This document shows, piece by piece, positions 41,368 through 50,483 of a stretch of DNA of 64,000 nt. The stretch comes from Acinetobacter baumannii (GTDB lineage: Bacteria; Pseudomonadota; Gammaproteobacteria; Pseudomonadales; Moraxellaceae), in NCBI RefSeq assembly GCF_009759685.1, contig NZ_CP046654.1, forward strand, positions 3,596,001-3,660,000. Reading direction: 5' to 3'. The translations under genes and the position numbers were made by a program. The notes beneath the pieces were generated by a model. The model was not told where the DNA came from. It saw only the letters and a program-made list of their open reading frames with translations, and did not search any database. Position 1 is the stretch's first letter. Every line of letters begins with the position of its first letter.

Positions 41368-42285
41368 ATGCCTTATTACACCATGCCCGATCAGGAAAGT
41401 TTATTTGTACGCCGTGTTGGTCGTGGTGAACCGGTATTAGTTTTATCCGGTTTAGGTATGCAAAGTTGGCAATGGCTACCTTTTATCTATGCAAATCGTA
41501 AAAAATACGAGTTTATTATTCCCGACTGGCGGGGCTTTGGCGGTTCAAAAAACTGTGCAATTCCCGAGCAAGATGCCATATCAAGCCACTGGCAAGATGT
41601 TGCTCACTTAATTGAGCAATTAAAGTTAGATAAATTTATTTTAATGGGCTACTCAATGGGAGCCACCACTGCAATGCATGGCATGAAGCATGCTCATCTC
41701 GCTCAGCAGTTAAAGGCCTATTTACATATCGATCAAACCCCTAAAATTTCAGTAGATGCTACATGGCAATATGGGTTATTTGGGCCATTACATGCCCAAT
41801 TTAAACAATTACTCAATGATATTTATCAGTTATTATCAATCCATAAAAATGCTAAATATCTTTATGAATTATCACTTCCGGACCGTCAAAAGTTGGTGCG
41901 GTTGTGGGTAGATTTTATTGAATTGCAAAGCAGCAATCCATTTAGCCCTTTTGTTTTTAAAACGGCATTAAAACAGCCCTTTTTACAAAAATATCTTCTT
42001 CCGATTCAACGTTTAGACTACTTATTTTGGTATGTCGAAAATTATCTTTTCCACAACGAGGATTATCGTGAAGCACTTCAGCAATTACAGTGCCCAACAA
42101 CTTTCTTTATTGGACGCAATTCGACACTCTATCCAGAAACGGGCCAAACCCTGATTGCACATAGTGTCGAACATGCAAAAACAATTTATTTTGAACGCTC
42201 AGGCCACACGCCATTATTAACCGAGCCAAAAAAATTCGGGCATGAAATCACTACTTTTTTATCCGAACTTAAACATGCTTCTTAA
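41368..42285 (+). CDS. Alpha/beta hydrolase
   Basis: A 305-residue alpha/beta hydrolase. It has EPVLVLSGLGMQSWQWLPF, the DWRGFGGS motif, the nucleophile elbow LMGYSMGATTAMHGM, and the histidine in RSGHTPLLTEP. The acid is probably in the FIGRNSTLYPETG region, although no clear Asp is visible there. It starts 2 nt after the PadR stop, so the two are one transcript, and probably serves lipid or ester metabolism together with fadH (inference). A strong terminator follows. Confidence 0.82.
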   Translation: MPYYTMPDQESLFVRRVGRGEPVLVLSGLGMQSWQWLPFIYANRKKYEFIIPDWRGFGGSKNCAIPEQDAISSHWQDVAHLIEQLKLDKFILMGYSMGATTAMHGMKHAHLAQQLKAYLHIDQTPKISVDATWQYGLFGPLHAQFKQLLNDIYQLLSIHKNAKYLYELSLPDRQKLVRLWVDFIELQSSNPFSPFVFKTALKQPFLQKYLLPIQRLDYLFWYVENYLFHNEDYREALQQLQCPTTFFIGRNSTLYPETGQTLIAHSVEHAKTIYFERSGHTPLLTEPKKFGHEITTFLSELKHAS

Positions 42286-42286
42286 A

Positions 42287-42318
42287 AAAAAGGGATCTGC
42301 TAAAACAGATCCCTTTTT
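42287..42318. terminator. Bidirectional intrinsic terminator
   Basis: AAAAAGGGATCTG (42287-42299) pairs with CAGATCCCTTTTT (42306-42318), between the converging alpha/beta hydrolase and DAHP synthase genes. Confidence 0.85.
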
Positions 42319-42332
42319 AAATGTTTACATCA

Positions 42333-43388
42333 TTAAGCCGAATGAGCTAATTCACTTGCTTTTAATTGTTTAGCAACATTTAACAAAAGCTGTTCAGTTT
42401 TATCCCACCCTAAACAACCGTCCGTTACCGACTGTCCATAAGTCATTTCACATGAAATCTTCTGGTTACCATCAACTAAATGGCTTTCAATCATGACACC
42501 CTTTACCTGAGTTTTTAGACGTTCAGCAACGATTTGCTGTAAAACTTCTGGCTGACGTAAAGGATCTTTACCACTGTTGCCATGACTACAGTCAATAACT
42601 AAGGCAGGTAGGTTTTGTTTGTGCTTTTCTCTAATTGCCTGAATTGAAGCCAAATCATAATTAGGACCGTGATTGGCTCCACGTAAAATCAAGTGTGGCA
42701 ATGGATTTCCAGAACTCTGAATCACTGAAGGCAAACCTTGCTGATTCATACCTAAAAATTGATGCTCATTTTGTGCAGACTGAATAGCATCTAAAGCAAT
42801 TTGAATTGAGCCATCCGTACCATTCTTGAAGCCAATACTGTATGGCATATGACTTGAGATTTCACGGTGAATCTGGGACTCACTAGTACGAGCTCCAATT
42901 GCACCCCAAGCCAATAAATCATCAAAATAGCCTGTTGCCATTGGGCTTAAAATTTCGCTCGCAATCGGCAAGCCTTTTTCAATAATTTGTAAATATAGCT
43001 CACGCGATTTTTCTAAACCTAATTGTAGATTAGATGAACCATCAAGATTTGGGTCATACATAAACCCTTTCCAACCTACTGTTGTACGCGGCTTTTCAAT
43101 ATAAGCACGCATCACAATGAAGATTTGATTTTTTACTTTTTCTTGTAATTTTTGCAATCTATCTGCGTATTCAAGTACAGCAACTGGGTCATGAATTGAA
43201 CATGGTCCTGTAATAACCATTAAGCGCTGATCTTTGCCAGCAAGAATATTTTGAATAATTTGACGATGTTCTGCAATTTGTCGTGCGAAGGTCTGCACAA
43301 GCGGGTATTTAGCTTTTAACTGAACAGGTAAACTAACTGGTGTTTCTTTTGTATTGCTTTGAGTTAGTAAAGTATTTAAGGCATTCAT
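42333..43388 (-). CDS. aroG: 3-deoxy-7-phosphoheptulonate (DAHP) synthase, type I
   Basis: A 351-residue enzyme for the first step of aromatic amino acid biosynthesis (PEP plus erythrose-4-phosphate). Visible motifs are RLMVITGPCSIHDPVAVLEY, MRAYIEKPRTTVGWKGFMYD, GARTSESQIHREISSHMP and IDCSHGNSGKDP. Whether it is the Phe-, Tyr- or Trp-sensitive isozyme (aroG/F/H) cannot be told by eye, so the gene symbol is provisional. AAGGAA lies 9-10 nt before the ATG. The 300-nt region upstream encodes two aromatic leader peptides and an intrinsic terminator, so expression is probably set by attenuation. Confidence 0.93.
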   Translation of the reverse strand: MNALNTLLTQSNTKETPVSLPVQLKAKYPLVQTFARQIAEHRQIIQNILAGKDQRLMVITGPCSIHDPVAVLEYADRLQKLQEKVKNQIFIVMRAYIEKPRTTVGWKGFMYDPNLDGSSNLQLGLEKSRELYLQIIEKGLPIASEILSPMATGYFDDLLAWGAIGARTSESQIHREISSHMPYSIGFKNGTDGSIQIALDAIQSAQNEHQFLGMNQQGLPSVIQSSGNPLPHLILRGANHGPNYDLASIQAIREKHKQNLPALVIDCSHGNSGKDPLRQPEVLQQIVAERLKTQVKGVMIESHLVDGNQKISCEMTYGQSVTDGCLGWDKTEQLLLNVAKQLKASELAHSA

Positions 43389-43402
43389 TGGTCTTTTCCT
43401 TT

Positions 43403-43423
43403 GGACTGAAACCTAATCAGTCC
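43403..43423 (-). promoter_or_regulatory. Hairpin just before the aroG ribosome site
   Basis: GGACTGA/TCAGTCC (7-bp stem, 43403-43409 with 43417-43423, 7-nt loop) lies between the leader peptide 2 stop and the aroG Shine-Dalgarno. It has no U-run, so it is not a terminator. It could tune translation of aroG after leader 2. Confidence 0.5.
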
Positions 43424-43429
43424 GATCAT

Positions 43430-43522
43430 TTATTTGAGCGTTTTGGATCTATTCGTTGGCAAAGGTAGGCAAAAGTAAAACCAATAAAAGTTGCTAAAGT
43501 ATGAATAAGTCATGTTGTTCAT
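43430..43522 (-). CDS. Leader peptide 2 of aroG, aromatic-rich
   Basis: A 30-residue frame from ATG 43522 with GAGG 8 nt upstream. Between residues 6 and 17, nine of twelve residues are aromatic (Y-S-Y-F-S-N-F-Y-W-F-Y-F). It lies downstream of the leader 1 terminator and ends 41 nt before aroG. It looks like a second ribosome-stalling sensor of Phe/Tyr/Trp charging, possibly acting on aroG translation through the hairpin at 43403. Reality as a translated peptide is inferred. Confidence 0.55.
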   Translation of the reverse strand: MNNMTYSYFSNFYWFYFCLPLPTNRSKTLK

Positions 43523-43555
43523 TTTGAAGTCCTCGATTTGAAAAAGATAAAGCAT

Positions 43556-43586
43556 AAAAAAACCTGATCGGGGTTGCCGATCAGGT
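43556..43586 (-). terminator. Attenuator terminator in the aroG leader
   Basis: CCTGATCGG/CCGATCAGG (stem 43563-43571 with 43577-43585, 5-nt loop) followed on the minus strand by seven U (43556-43562). Its 5' arm and loop hold GGCAACCCC, which can instead pair with upstream TTGCC segments, giving an antiterminator. A stalled ribosome on leader 1 would choose between them. Confidence 0.8.
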
Positions 43587-43598
43587 ATTAACTGTGAT

Positions 43599-43645
43599 GG
43601 GCAACTCTCGTGCCCGAATACGCTCAGGCAACTATCTAAATTGCC
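43599..43645 (-). promoter_or_regulatory. Competing hairpins of the aroG attenuator
   Basis: In the transcript GGCAA (43645-43641, inside leader 1 Trp-Gln codons) can pair with TTGCC (43631-43627, right after its stop). GGGCA (43615-43611) can pair with TGCCC (43603-43599). The TTGCC segments can also pair with GGCAA inside the downstream terminator. This is the usual alternating-pair layout of amino acid attenuators. Confidence 0.65.
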
Positions 43646-43688
43646 AGAAATAAAAGTAAGCGTTAGAATTCACAGATTGATTTAACAT
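43632..43688 (-). CDS. Leader peptide 1 of aroG, aromatic-rich
   Basis: An 18-residue frame from ATG 43688 (GAG about 7 nt upstream) ending ...AYFYFWQFR and TAG. Five of seven residues in the YFYFWQF run, plus the final Phe, are Phe, Tyr or Trp. It is followed by alternating hairpins and an intrinsic terminator. This is the arrangement of a transcription-attenuation leader that senses all three aromatic amino acids, in front of the enzyme that starts their synthesis. Confidence 0.75.
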   Translation of the reverse strand: MLNQSVNSNAYFYFWQFR

Positions 43689-43724
43689 CTTTATCTCAAA
43701 TATTAAAAAATGTTCCTTAAATCT

Positions 43725-43753
43725 AAAATACGCATTGTTGATGACTTTGACAA
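43725..43753 (-). promoter_or_regulatory. Sigma-70 promoter of the aroG leader
   Basis: On the minus strand, TTGTCA (43753-43748) and TATTTT (43730-43725) are separated by 17 nt. Transcription would start about 7-10 nt later, roughly 30 nt before leader peptide 1. Confidence 0.6.
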
Positions 43754-43815
43754 GTATTTTTTGCAAAAAAAATTGCTTATTTTTTCACTTAAAATTTAAT
43801 TGAACACTTTCAGAA

Positions 43816-44178
43816 TTAACGGATTAATCCTTGGGGCTGTAAAATAATTAAACCTGCTCCGCAAAGCACGATTAAACCACCTAAGATATCCCATCTGGTT
43901 AAAACGACTTGATCTACAAAACGAAGCCACATAAGCGCAGTAAAAATATAAATACCGCCATAGGCTGCATAAATCCGTCCAGAAGCTGCAGGATGCAATG
44001 TCAGTAACCAGACAAACACGGCCAAACTCAGAGCTGCAGGTAACCATAGCCACGCAGACTTCCCTTCTTTTAAAATAAGATAAGGAAAGTAACAACCCAA
44101 AATCTCAGCAATTGCAGTAATAATAAATAACCCGAACACACTAAATATTCGGGTTATAGAAAGACTATCAATTAACAT
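43816..44178 (-). CDS. YnfA (UPF0060) family membrane protein
   Basis: 120 residues with four membrane helices, as in small YnfA proteins: [59 protein letters not shown] and [17 protein letters not shown]. The ILGCY and AAYGG blocks are conserved. Some homologues are described as small-multidrug-resistance-like. It begins 3 nt after the clpA stop on the same strand, so it may be co-transcribed. Function here is not established. Confidence 0.88.
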   Translation of the reverse strand: MLIDSLSITRIFSVFGLFIITAIAEILGCYFPYLILKEGKSAWLWLPAALSLAVFVWLLTLHPAASGRIYAAYGGIYIFTALMWLRFVDQVVLTRWDILGGLIVLCGAGLIILQPQGLIR

Positions 44179-44181
44179 AAA

Positions 44182-46458
44182 TTAAGCTGGTTCTGCCGTA
44201 TGGTGATCTTCAAACACTTCAAGTTTTAGACCCACTGCTTTACCATCTTCTTTCTTCACTGATACCGCCACATTACCGCCATGATCTGCAAGTTCACCAA
44301 ACAAAATCATTTCAGCTAATGGTTTCTTCAAGTGTTCTTGAATGAGTCGTTGCATTGGTCGAGCGCCCATTAAACGATCATAACCATTTGTCGCTAACCA
44401 GTCGCGTGCACTTTGATCGACATCTAAAACTACGCGTTTTTCATCTAGCTGCGCTTGCAATTCTGTCAAGAACTTATCAACTACAGATTCAATCACTGTG
44501 GTTGGTAAAGCTTTGAATTGAATAACACCATCTAGACGGTTACGGAATTCAGGTGAGAATGCACGTTTCATGGCTTCTTGGTTGTCCGAACTATGGTCTT
44601 GCTCTGTAAATCCAATGCTTGCACGAGAAATACTTTCTGCACCAATGTTCGTCGTCAACACAATAATGACATTTCTAAAGTCTGACTTACGACCATTATT
44701 GTCTGTTAATGCACCATGATCCATGATTTGCAACAACAGGTTAAACACATCAGGATGTGCTTTCTCAATTTCATCCAGTAACAATACACAGTGTGGATTT
44801 TTATGAATCGCATCTGTGAGTAAGCCACCTTGGTCATAACCTACATAGCCTGGAGGAGCACCAATTAAGCGAGAAACAGCGTGACGCTCCATATACTCAG
44901 ACATATCGAAACGAACAAGCTCTACACCTAAAAGTTTTGCTAATTGCTTCGTAACCTCAGTTTTACCTACACCGGTAGGACCAGCAAACACAAAGCTACC
45001 AACTGGTTTATCCGGCGATTTCAAACCAGCACGTGACAACTTGATTGCAGAAGCTAGTGCAGTAATTGCTTCATCTTGACCAAATACAACACGTTTTAGG
45101 TCACGCTCAAGATTTTCAAGTACAGATTTATCATCTTTAGATACAGTTTTAGGCGGAATACGCGCAATCTTAGAAACGATATCTTCGATGTTCTCTACAG
45201 TAATTAAGCTGTCTTCACTTTCTGCTTTTAGACGGCGCTGTGCACCTGCTTCATCAATGACATCAATCGCTTTATCTGGCAAGAAACGATCATTAATAAA
45301 TTTCGCAGAAAGCTCAACCGCAGAAACCAAAGCTTTGTCGTCATACTGTACATGGTGGAAATCTTCAAACTTCGTTTTCAAGCCACGTAAAATATCAATA
45401 GTTTCAGAAATGCTCGGTTCATTTACATCAATTTTTTGGAAACGACGAGATAACGCATGATCCTTTTCAAATACCTGACGATATTCTTGGAACGTTGTTG
45501 ATCCAATGCAGCGTAAAGTACCATTTGCTAAAGCTGGTTTGATGAGATTCGAAGCATCCATCGTACTGCCCATACTAGAGCCTGCACCAATGATCATATG
45601 AATTTCATCAATGAATAAAATCGCATTCGGATTTTTCTTCAAAGCGTTTAACAATTGTTTTAAACGTTTTTCAAAGTCACCACGATATTTTGTACCCGCA
45701 ACCAATGCACCAATATCAAGGCTGTAAATTTCTGCATGGCTTAGCGGTTTTGGTGCTTTACCATTTACAATGAGCCATGCAAGGCCTTCTGCAATTGAAG
45801 TTTTACCTACACCCGGGTCGCCTACCAACAATGGATTGTTTTTACGACGACGGCAAAGAATTTGTGCTGTACGCTCAATTTCTTTCTCACGACCAATGAG
45901 TGGATCAGTTTTACCTTTTTGCGCTTCAACATTTAAATTGAGCGTATAAAGTTCTAATGGTCCGGCATTGCCTGAATTGCTTTCACCCTCAATGTCTTCA
46001 ACTTCTTCTTCAACCTGAACTTCGTCTTTACGTGTCCCATGAGACAAGTATTGAGTTAAAGTCAATCGATTAATTTGATGACGTTTAAGCAGATAAACAG
46101 CAAAAGAATCACGCTCTGAATACATTGCGACCAAAACATCCGCACCTTCAACAGTACGGTCACCACCACTCGATTGAACGTGGAAAATTGCACGTTGCAA
46201 AATGCGGTCGAAACTTTCTGTTGGATGTGGAGCTTGCTCGCTATTTTCGCCAAGCTTAGGAGTATGTTGTTCTACATATTCTTCTAATTCTTTACGTAAA
46301 GAAACAATATCAGCTCCGCATGCTTTTAATGCATTCACAGCCGAATCGTTATCGAGTAAGGCTAATAGTAAATGTTCAACTGTAAGAAACTCATGTCTCT
46401 TTTGACGAGCCATGCTAACAGCCAAACGTAATGATACTTCTAATTGACGACTGAGCAT
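44182..46458 (-). CDS. clpA: ATP-dependent Clp protease ATP-binding subunit ClpA
   Basis: A 758-residue AAA+ unfoldase that feeds ClpP. The N-terminal Clp domain (about 1-145, [20 protein letters not shown]) is followed by two ATPase domains with Walker [13 protein letters not shown] (about 213) and [13 protein letters not shown] (about 490), Walker [11 protein letters not shown] and [11 protein letters not shown]. Without a ClpB-type middle coiled-coil domain it is ClpA. It follows clpS by 9 nt, the standard pairing, with GGGGG before its ATG. ClpS directs it to N-end-rule substrates. Confidence 0.96.
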   Translation of the reverse strand: MLSRQLEVSLRLAVSMARQKRHEFLTVEHLLLALLDNDSAVNALKACGADIVSLRKELEEYVEQHTPKLGENSEQAPHPTESFDRILQRAIFHVQSSGGDRTVEGADVLVAMYSERDSFAVYLLKRHQINRLTLTQYLSHGTRKDEVQVEEEVEDIEGESNSGNAGPLELYTLNLNVEAQKGKTDPLIGREKEIERTAQILCRRRKNNPLLVGDPGVGKTSIAEGLAWLIVNGKAPKPLSHAEIYSLDIGALVAGTKYRGDFEKRLKQLLNALKKNPNAILFIDEIHMIIGAGSSMGSTMDASNLIKPALANGTLRCIGSTTFQEYRQVFEKDHALSRRFQKIDVNEPSISETIDILRGLKTKFEDFHHVQYDDKALVSAVELSAKFINDRFLPDKAIDVIDEAGAQRRLKAESEDSLITVENIEDIVSKIARIPPKTVSKDDKSVLENLERDLKRVVFGQDEAITALASAIKLSRAGLKSPDKPVGSFVFAGPTGVGKTEVTKQLAKLLGVELVRFDMSEYMERHAVSRLIGAPPGYVGYDQGGLLTDAIHKNPHCVLLLDEIEKAHPDVFNLLLQIMDHGALTDNNGRKSDFRNVIIVLTTNIGAESISRASIGFTEQDHSSDNQEAMKRAFSPEFRNRLDGVIQFKALPTTVIESVVDKFLTELQAQLDEKRVVLDVDQSARDWLATNGYDRLMGARPMQRLIQEHLKKPLAEMILFGELADHGGNVAVSVKKEDGKAVGLKLEVFEDHHTAEPA

Positions 46459-46467
46459 GTGACCCCC

Positions 46468-46881
46468 TTATGCTTTAGGCTCAATCTGGCAAAGTAATGG
46501 ATGACCTTGCGATCGAGCGTAATTATTAACAAGGTTTGCCTTGGTTTCCGCGATGTCTCTTGGATATACCCCGGCAGTACCTTTACCTTCATAGTGTACT
46601 GTTAGCATTACTTGAGTTGCTTGGTCAAGATTCATTGCAAAGTATTGTTGTAAAATTTCAATTACAAAGTCCATTGGCGTGTAATCGTCATTCAATAATA
46701 CCACTGCATACAAGGGAGGACGCTTGAGTTCGGGAGGTGCTGTTTGCACAACAACCTCTCCGTCATGATCTTCGTTTTGCGAATCACTTAAGCGTGGATT
46801 GAAGTGCCAATCGACATAGCCAGACTGCTGAAAAGAAGCCTTAATATCTTTTAAATTTGTTTGACGCTTATTTGTTCGCAT
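46468..46881 (-). CDS. clpS: ClpS adaptor of the ClpAP protease
   Basis: A 137-residue adaptor that binds N-degron substrates and hands them to ClpA. The core has [20 protein letters not shown] (with the DDYTPM substrate pocket) and [20 protein letters not shown]. The first 55 or so residues ([19 protein letters not shown]) are longer than in E. coli ClpS (about 106 residues in total). Other start codons inside are possible, but the ATG at 46881 is the only in-frame ATG before the core. Confidence 0.93.
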   Translation of the reverse strand: MRTNKRQTNLKDIKASFQQSGYVDWHFNPRLSDSQNEDHDGEVVVQTAPPELKRPPLYAVVLLNDDYTPMDFVIEILQQYFAMNLDQATQVMLTVHYEGKGTAGVYPRDIAETKANLVNNYARSQGHPLLCQIEPKA

Positions 46882-46890
46882 ATGATGTTA

Positions 46891-47643
46891 CTATTGTGAA
46901 TTTGCTTCAGCTTGAGGAATTTCTGCAACAAAAGCAGAAGGTGTTTCGACAGGTTTACCACGCTGCCAACTAAAACGCTTAATAACCGGTGTATCAGAAC
47001 CGCCTGTTAGACGCACTTCAATAAATTGAGGTGTGAACCCCTTAGGCATCGTCCATCGGCCAGTCAAACGCTCAAAATCAGTGAAGTTAAAGTTCTTATC
47101 TTCAAGTGGTACCACTAAAACTTCTGTATCTTTAATCAGTCTTATTTCAACTGAACCTGCAGCACGGCGTTTACTCGGGCTAACTTGTACCAGATCAAGC
47201 TGATATTCATAAGCATTTTCCGGTAACGGTTTTATCGCCAAATTCTGAATTGTTAAGCTTAAACCACCACGTTGTCTTAAAATTTCACGGTAGATGTTAC
47301 TCATACCTTCTTGCTGCGTTTTATCAGCATTGGCTTGATTAAGTGCTTCAAACAAATCATTGGCATTTGTAACAGCAACATCACGCTCTTGTACAGCCGC
47401 ATTCAAACTTTTGTTAACTGCATCTAATGCTGTTTTTTGTTTTTGCACTACCTCAACCAATTGCTCTGCATCTGCATCGTAACCAACAACAGTTAAACCT
47501 TGACGGTGCCCAATTGTATAGCCGAGCGCAAAACAACCACTCATTAAAATAGCGGCACCAATAAATAATGGTTTATTGGTGTTTAAAAATTTTTTCTTTT
47601 GCAACGAACTTTCTACAGAAGTCGTCTGTTCCGAGTTTTGCAT
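46891..47643 (-). CDS. Membrane-anchored coiled-coil protein of unknown function
   Basis: A 250-residue protein with one membrane helix near residues 35-55 (PLFIGAAILMSGCFALGYTI). A coiled coil follows (LVEVVQKQKTALDAVNKSLN, then AVQERDVAVTNANDLFEALN), then a periplasmic beta-rich domain with LSLTIQNLAIKPLPENAYEY, FTDFERLTGRWTMPKGF and RRAAGSVEIRLI. It resembles the DUF6776 type. ATG 47643 has GAG 7 nt upstream; the 11-13 extra N-terminal codons are rejected. Neighbours are clpS and argC; no functional link is evident. Confidence 0.7.
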   Translation of the reverse strand: MQNSEQTTSVESSLQKKKFLNTNKPLFIGAAILMSGCFALGYTIGHRQGLTVVGYDADAEQLVEVVQKQKTALDAVNKSLNAAVQERDVAVTNANDLFEALNQANADKTQQEGMSNIYREILRQRGGLSLTIQNLAIKPLPENAYEYQLDLVQVSPSKRRAAGSVEIRLIKDTEVLVVPLEDKNFNFTDFERLTGRWTMPKGFTPQFIEVRLTGGSDTPVIKRFSWQRGKPVETPSAFVAEIPQAEANSQ

Positions 47644-47724
47644 CGTCATCTCAGTGTTTAAGATCAGAGTCAAGACACACATTTAAATCGAAATTTAAAT
47701 GTGTGTGAAGCAAAAAAGAGTTTT

Positions 47725-48774
47725 TTATGGTAATAAACCAATCCCTTGTAAGCCTTCATCTTCACTAAAGCCAAACATAAGGTTCATATTTTGTACAGCC
47801 TGACCAGATGCACCTTTTACAAGGTTATCTTGAGCCGCCAAAATAATGAGTTTATTTGGTTGTGGTTTATACAAAGCAATACGTAATTCATTTGCTCCAC
47901 GCACGCTGCGAGTTTCAGGTGAACTATTTGCAGGCATGACATCTACAAATTTTTCATTTGCATAGAAGTTTTCATACAAAGCTTGTAAGTCTGTTTGTTT
48001 ACCCGCTTCTGTCAAGTCTACATAAATTGTACTTAACATACCGCGAATCATCGGTACTAGGTGCGGAACAAATAAAAGACCTTCAAAAACATCTTTCTTA
48101 CCTGCAATATTTTCCAAAGCCTCTACAATCTCTGGATGGTGGCGATGGCCTGCAACACCATAAGCTTTAAAGTTATCCGCATTTTCACTGTAAATCATGC
48201 CCAAACTTGCTTTACGACCAGCACCAGAAACACCGGATTTTGCATCAATAATAATATTCTTTGTTTCAATCAATGCTTGTGCCGATTTTAAAAGTGGAGC
48301 CAAGCCCAGTTGAACAGTCGTTGGGTAACAACCCGGATTACCAATGACTTGAGCTTGCTTAATTTTTTCACGATTTAACTCGGTTAAACCATAAACAGAA
48401 TCTTTTAGTACATCTGGGCAAGCATGCTCCATACCATACCACTTTTCAAATTGCTCAAGATTCTGTAAACGAAAGTCAGCAGCTAAATCAATAACTTTGG
48501 TGCCTGCTGCAATCAAATCTTTCGCATGTTGCATCGCAACACCATGAGGAGTTGCAAAAAATACGACGTCACACTCTTTTAATGCATCAATGTTTAAATC
48601 TGAAAATTGAAGATCTGTATGCCCACGTAAGTTTGGGAACATATCAGCAACTGGTTTGCCCGCTTCTGTACGTGAAGTCAGAACTCGAACCTGCGCTTTT
48701 GGATGTCGTAATAAAATACGTAATAGTTCAACGCCTGTATAACCAGTTCCACCAACAATTCCGACAGAAATCAC
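47725..48774 (-). CDS. argC: N-acetyl-gamma-glutamyl-phosphate reductase
   Basis: 349 residues; reduces N-acetylglutamyl phosphate to the semialdehyde in arginine biosynthesis. The NADP-binding [20 protein letters not shown] and the catalytic cysteine in [20 protein letters not shown] are present, with [12 protein letters not shown] later. GTG 48774 is chosen over ATG 48780 because GAGG is 8 nt from the GTG and only 2 nt from the ATG; the GTG also matches the usual 349-residue length. Confidence 0.93.
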   Translation of the reverse strand: MISVGIVGGTGYTGVELLRILLRHPKAQVRVLTSRTEAGKPVADMFPNLRGHTDLQFSDLNIDALKECDVVFFATPHGVAMQHAKDLIAAGTKVIDLAADFRLQNLEQFEKWYGMEHACPDVLKDSVYGLTELNREKIKQAQVIGNPGCYPTTVQLGLAPLLKSAQALIETKNIIIDAKSGVSGAGRKASLGMIYSENADNFKAYGVAGHRHHPEIVEALENIAGKKDVFEGLLFVPHLVPMIRGMLSTIYVDLTEAGKQTDLQALYENFYANEKFVDVMPANSSPETRSVRGANELRIALYKPQPNKLIILAAQDNLVKGASGQAVQNMNLMFGFSEDEGLQGIGLLP

Positions 48775-48962
48775 GTGCATTACCTCAAATTTTGAATCTA
48801 TACTTGCGGTAGTATGACAGGATGTCTAGGCTTACAAAACCATTTCATGCTTGGTAATTTTAATTTTTTTATTTTAAACGATAATTACATAGCACTTGCC
48901 GGCCTGTCAGTACCAAACAAATATCAGTAAATAAATACCAAATTTATTTTTGGAGAGCTAGG

Positions 48963-50483
48963 ATGCTTGATCAATCAAAAGAAATAAAAGTGTGCACTTA
49001 TCTCGGCCTCACCACTTTAATTTTAAGTGTAGCCCTTGTTGGGTGTGGTGGTGGTAGCAGTAGCGGAGGTTCATCTAACACGCCTAAACCATCTGAACCC
49101 TCTCCTGAAGTCATGACGGATATTACGCTTAAAACCCCTGTCGAAATGCGCAATGTTCAACTCAAGGTATATGATAATACCGACAATAGTATTTTGATTG
49201 ATACCCAAGTTGCCAGTTTAACGAGTTACGATATTAAACTTCCAAGCACAAAACTAAATCGTCTTTATCGTGTTGAAGTCACGACCCAAGGCTCATCTCA
49301 AGTATTTGATCCAACCAAATCTGAATATCAAAATATTTCTGGTGTTTATCACGCTTTTATTACCCCAAGCTCGATAAGCAATAAAACACAATTGATCAGC
49401 CCAAGTTCAGAAGCAATTTATCAACGTGCTGTGATTCGTTCAGGTCAGTTGCCTAATGAGACAATTATCCCAACCAGTATTGAACAATTACATGTTGACT
49501 TAGCCTCTCAAGATGTCTACAGATCTCTTCTTAATGCGTTTAAAGATACCAATATTCCAAGTTTAAGTCCGGCAAGTACGCTTACAATTTTAAATTTATT
49601 GAAATACTCAACCACAAAGCCAAGTACTTATGTGGATAGTTATCTAAGCTTTGGTTATCTTCAATATTGGTCAAGCATCCATAATACGAATTCACCTTAT
49701 CAAGATCTTACCCAAAGTCTCGCTACAGATTTAAAAGATGGATATTTAGACGGCAAAAAACTTATTGGGGACAAAACATCTTTTACCCCTATCTTCACCT
49801 CAGCCCCTGATAATATTGATCCAGCAAAAAATACACTTTTAGATATCGCAGCTAATCAAAAGGTAACACGTGATTATTTTGCCACCAATCTAAGAGCAGC
49901 CACCTTTAAACTAGCAGATTTGCAAGATCAATCCCATCTAGACCCAATAGGTTATGATCTACTGAACAAGAAACAATATTCGGGGATTATACCTTCTGGT
50001 AATACGTCTGAATTTTTCCGTATAGATGGTGCGGGAGATTACCGACGTGCTGTTGGCTTTAGTGGTATTACAGCGACCTGCAATGGTTCGGCTTATCCGT
50101 GTAAACAAGGTTTAACTAGTATCAATATTTCTGACCCAAAACTACCAGCTACAGACTATTTAGTCGGCCATTATGAAGATAGTACAACAGGCTGCCAACT
50201 TAACTTCCGTGCTAATGGTCAAATTGAATTAATTAAAGGCTCTCAAAGCTATCGCTCTGCCTTAAGCGCAGATAGTACAGATAACTTATTGCAAACCGAC
50301 GCTGCAAGTTATAGTTATTTACTTAACTCAAGTTCATCCGAACCTAACAATTCAACACAGCAATATAATTTTATACAGCTACATATTAAAGCGAACAAGA
50401 TTGTTAGTGCTCAAGCAGGCCTTGATAGCCGCAAAGCACCAGATGTCTTACAAACAACACAATTAGAGTGTAGCTTTAGCTAA
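48963..50483 (+). CDS. Putative lipoprotein of unknown function
   Basis: 506 residues. The signal ends at a lipobox Cys28 (ALVGC) followed by a Gly/Ser linker (GGGSSSGGSSNTP), so it is a surface or periplasmic lipoprotein. The body has beta-rich stretches (DITLKTPVEMRNVQLKVYDN; YLVGHYEDSTTGCQLNFRAN) and a helical middle (LHVDLASQDVYRSLLNAFKD). Three further cysteine pairs may form disulfides. I do not recognise the family. GGAG precedes the ATG. It runs convergent to, and overlaps by 4 nt, a zinc protease gene. Confidence 0.7.
   Translation: MLDQSKEIKVCTYLGLTTLILSVALVGCGGGSSSGGSSNTPKPSEPSPEVMTDITLKTPVEMRNVQLKVYDNTDNSILIDTQVASLTSYDIKLPSTKLNRLYRVEVTTQGSSQVFDPTKSEYQNISGVYHAFITPSSISNKTQLISPSSEAIYQRAVIRSGQLPNETIIPTSIEQLHVDLASQDVYRSLLNAFKDTNIPSLSPASTLTILNLLKYSTTKPSTYVDSYLSFGYLQYWSSIHNTNSPYQDLTQSLATDLKDGYLDGKKLIGDKTSFTPIFTSAPDNIDPAKNTLLDIAANQKVTRDYFATNLRAATFKLADLQDQSHLDPIGYDLLNKKQYSGIIPSGNTSEFFRIDGAGDYRRAVGFSGITATCNGSAYPCKQGLTSINISDPKLPATDYLVGHYEDSTTGCQLNFRANGQIELIKGSQSYRSALSADSTDNLLQTDAASYSYLLNSSSSEPNNSTQQYNFIQLHIKANKIVSAQAGLDSRKAPDVLQTTQLECSFS

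Larger units (their letters stand above)
43389..43815. other. Leader region of the DAHP synthase gene
   Basis: 427 nt. In the direction of transcription (minus) it holds a promoter, leader peptide 1, a set of competing hairpins, an intrinsic terminator, leader peptide 2, and a hairpin next to the aroG ribosome site. Each is listed separately. The part beyond 43754 is A/T-rich and empty. Confidence 0.7.

Noticed and set aside
43796..44095. 99-codon minus-strand frame
   Set aside because: Overlaps the YnfA gene in another frame and has Cys/Arg-rich, non-protein-like composition.
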